41,259 nucleotides of DNA from Lentisphaerae bacterium RIFOXYA12_64_32. Lineage in GTDB: Bacteria > Verrucomicrobiota > Lentisphaeria > Oligosphaerales > YB12-FULL-65-16. Positions within the stretch are counted from its first letter, which is position 1, and every line of letters starts with the position of its first letter. The stretch spans positions 1 through 41,259 of the forward strand of contig MHBL01000373.1 of assembly GCA_001803235.1 (NCBI GenBank), given 5' to 3'. A program made the translations under genes and the position numbers. The notes under the pieces were generated by a model that saw only the letters and a program-made list of their open reading frames with translations, did not search any database and was not told the DNA's origin. This document shows positions 41,179 to 41,259 of the stretch, one piece after another.

Positions 41179-41259
41179 TGTACTGCCTGACCGCACGTGC
41201 GTGATGCGTCAGCGCCCCCGGCCGGCGGAACGGCCGATCATAGGTTGGTGTTACTCGTG

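Overview
The window is GC-rich DNA with the look of a PVC-superphylum bacterium, most likely Lentisphaerota or Kiritimatiellota. The evidence is two pseudopilins carrying the FTLIELLVVIAIIA(I/V)LASML leader typical of those phyla, several sulfatases, a secreted LamG/glycosidase/CBM9-type protein, many AraC regulators and abundant short dispersed intergenic repeats. No rRNA, tRNA, CRISPR array, integrase or intact transposase was found.

Region 1 (184-16784) is a sugar-catabolic locus. Nine minus-strand genes read, in transcription order: fucose-isomerase-like protein, glycyl radical enzyme of the Cys-x-Glu (eliminase-type) class, medium-chain zinc dehydrogenase, a 1362-residue secreted LamG/TIM-barrel/CBM9 protein, Gfo/Idh oxidoreductase, a sugar-phosphate-isomerase-like TIM barrel, a secreted glycosidase-like protein, a second isomerase-like TIM barrel and an FGGY sugar kinase. 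An AraC regulator diverges from the head of the set. The gene content fits uptake-side cleavage, isomerisation and phosphorylation of a deoxy- or aldose sugar, plus an anaerobic diol/polyol elimination step. The exact substrate cannot be read from sequence.

Region 2 (16785-23201) holds a pseudopilin with a near-consensus promoter, a sulfatase N-terminal relic, and an AraC regulator divergent from a fumarate-lyase-superfamily enzyme and a MmgE/PrpD protein. Between the regulator and the lyase lie two 17-bp direct repeats with a 21-bp period, an araI-like operator. A gene of unknown function follows.

Region 3 (23568-32713) is a sulfatase zone in flux: three intact non-secreted sulfatases, one with CxAxR in place of CxPxR at the formylglycine site, plus three sulfatase fragments (one frameshifted), a decayed secreted carbohydrate-binding-type gene, an AraC regulator, and a B12-binding radical SAM gene of visibly lower GC.

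Region 4 (32947-41178) holds a compact sigma-70 factor, a membrane histidine kinase with an NtrC-type sigma-54 activator, a second pseudopilin, a PocR-sensor AraC regulator, a ketopantoate-reductase-like enzyme and a small secreted protein.

The least explained signals are non-coding. A roughly 145-bp GC-rich, hairpin-forming element occurs twice, each time in the same orientation 60-75 bp upstream of a gene (zinc dehydrogenase and the small secreted protein). A shorter element of about 40 bp recurs upstream of a sulfatase, the unknown gene and the ketopantoate-reductase-like gene.
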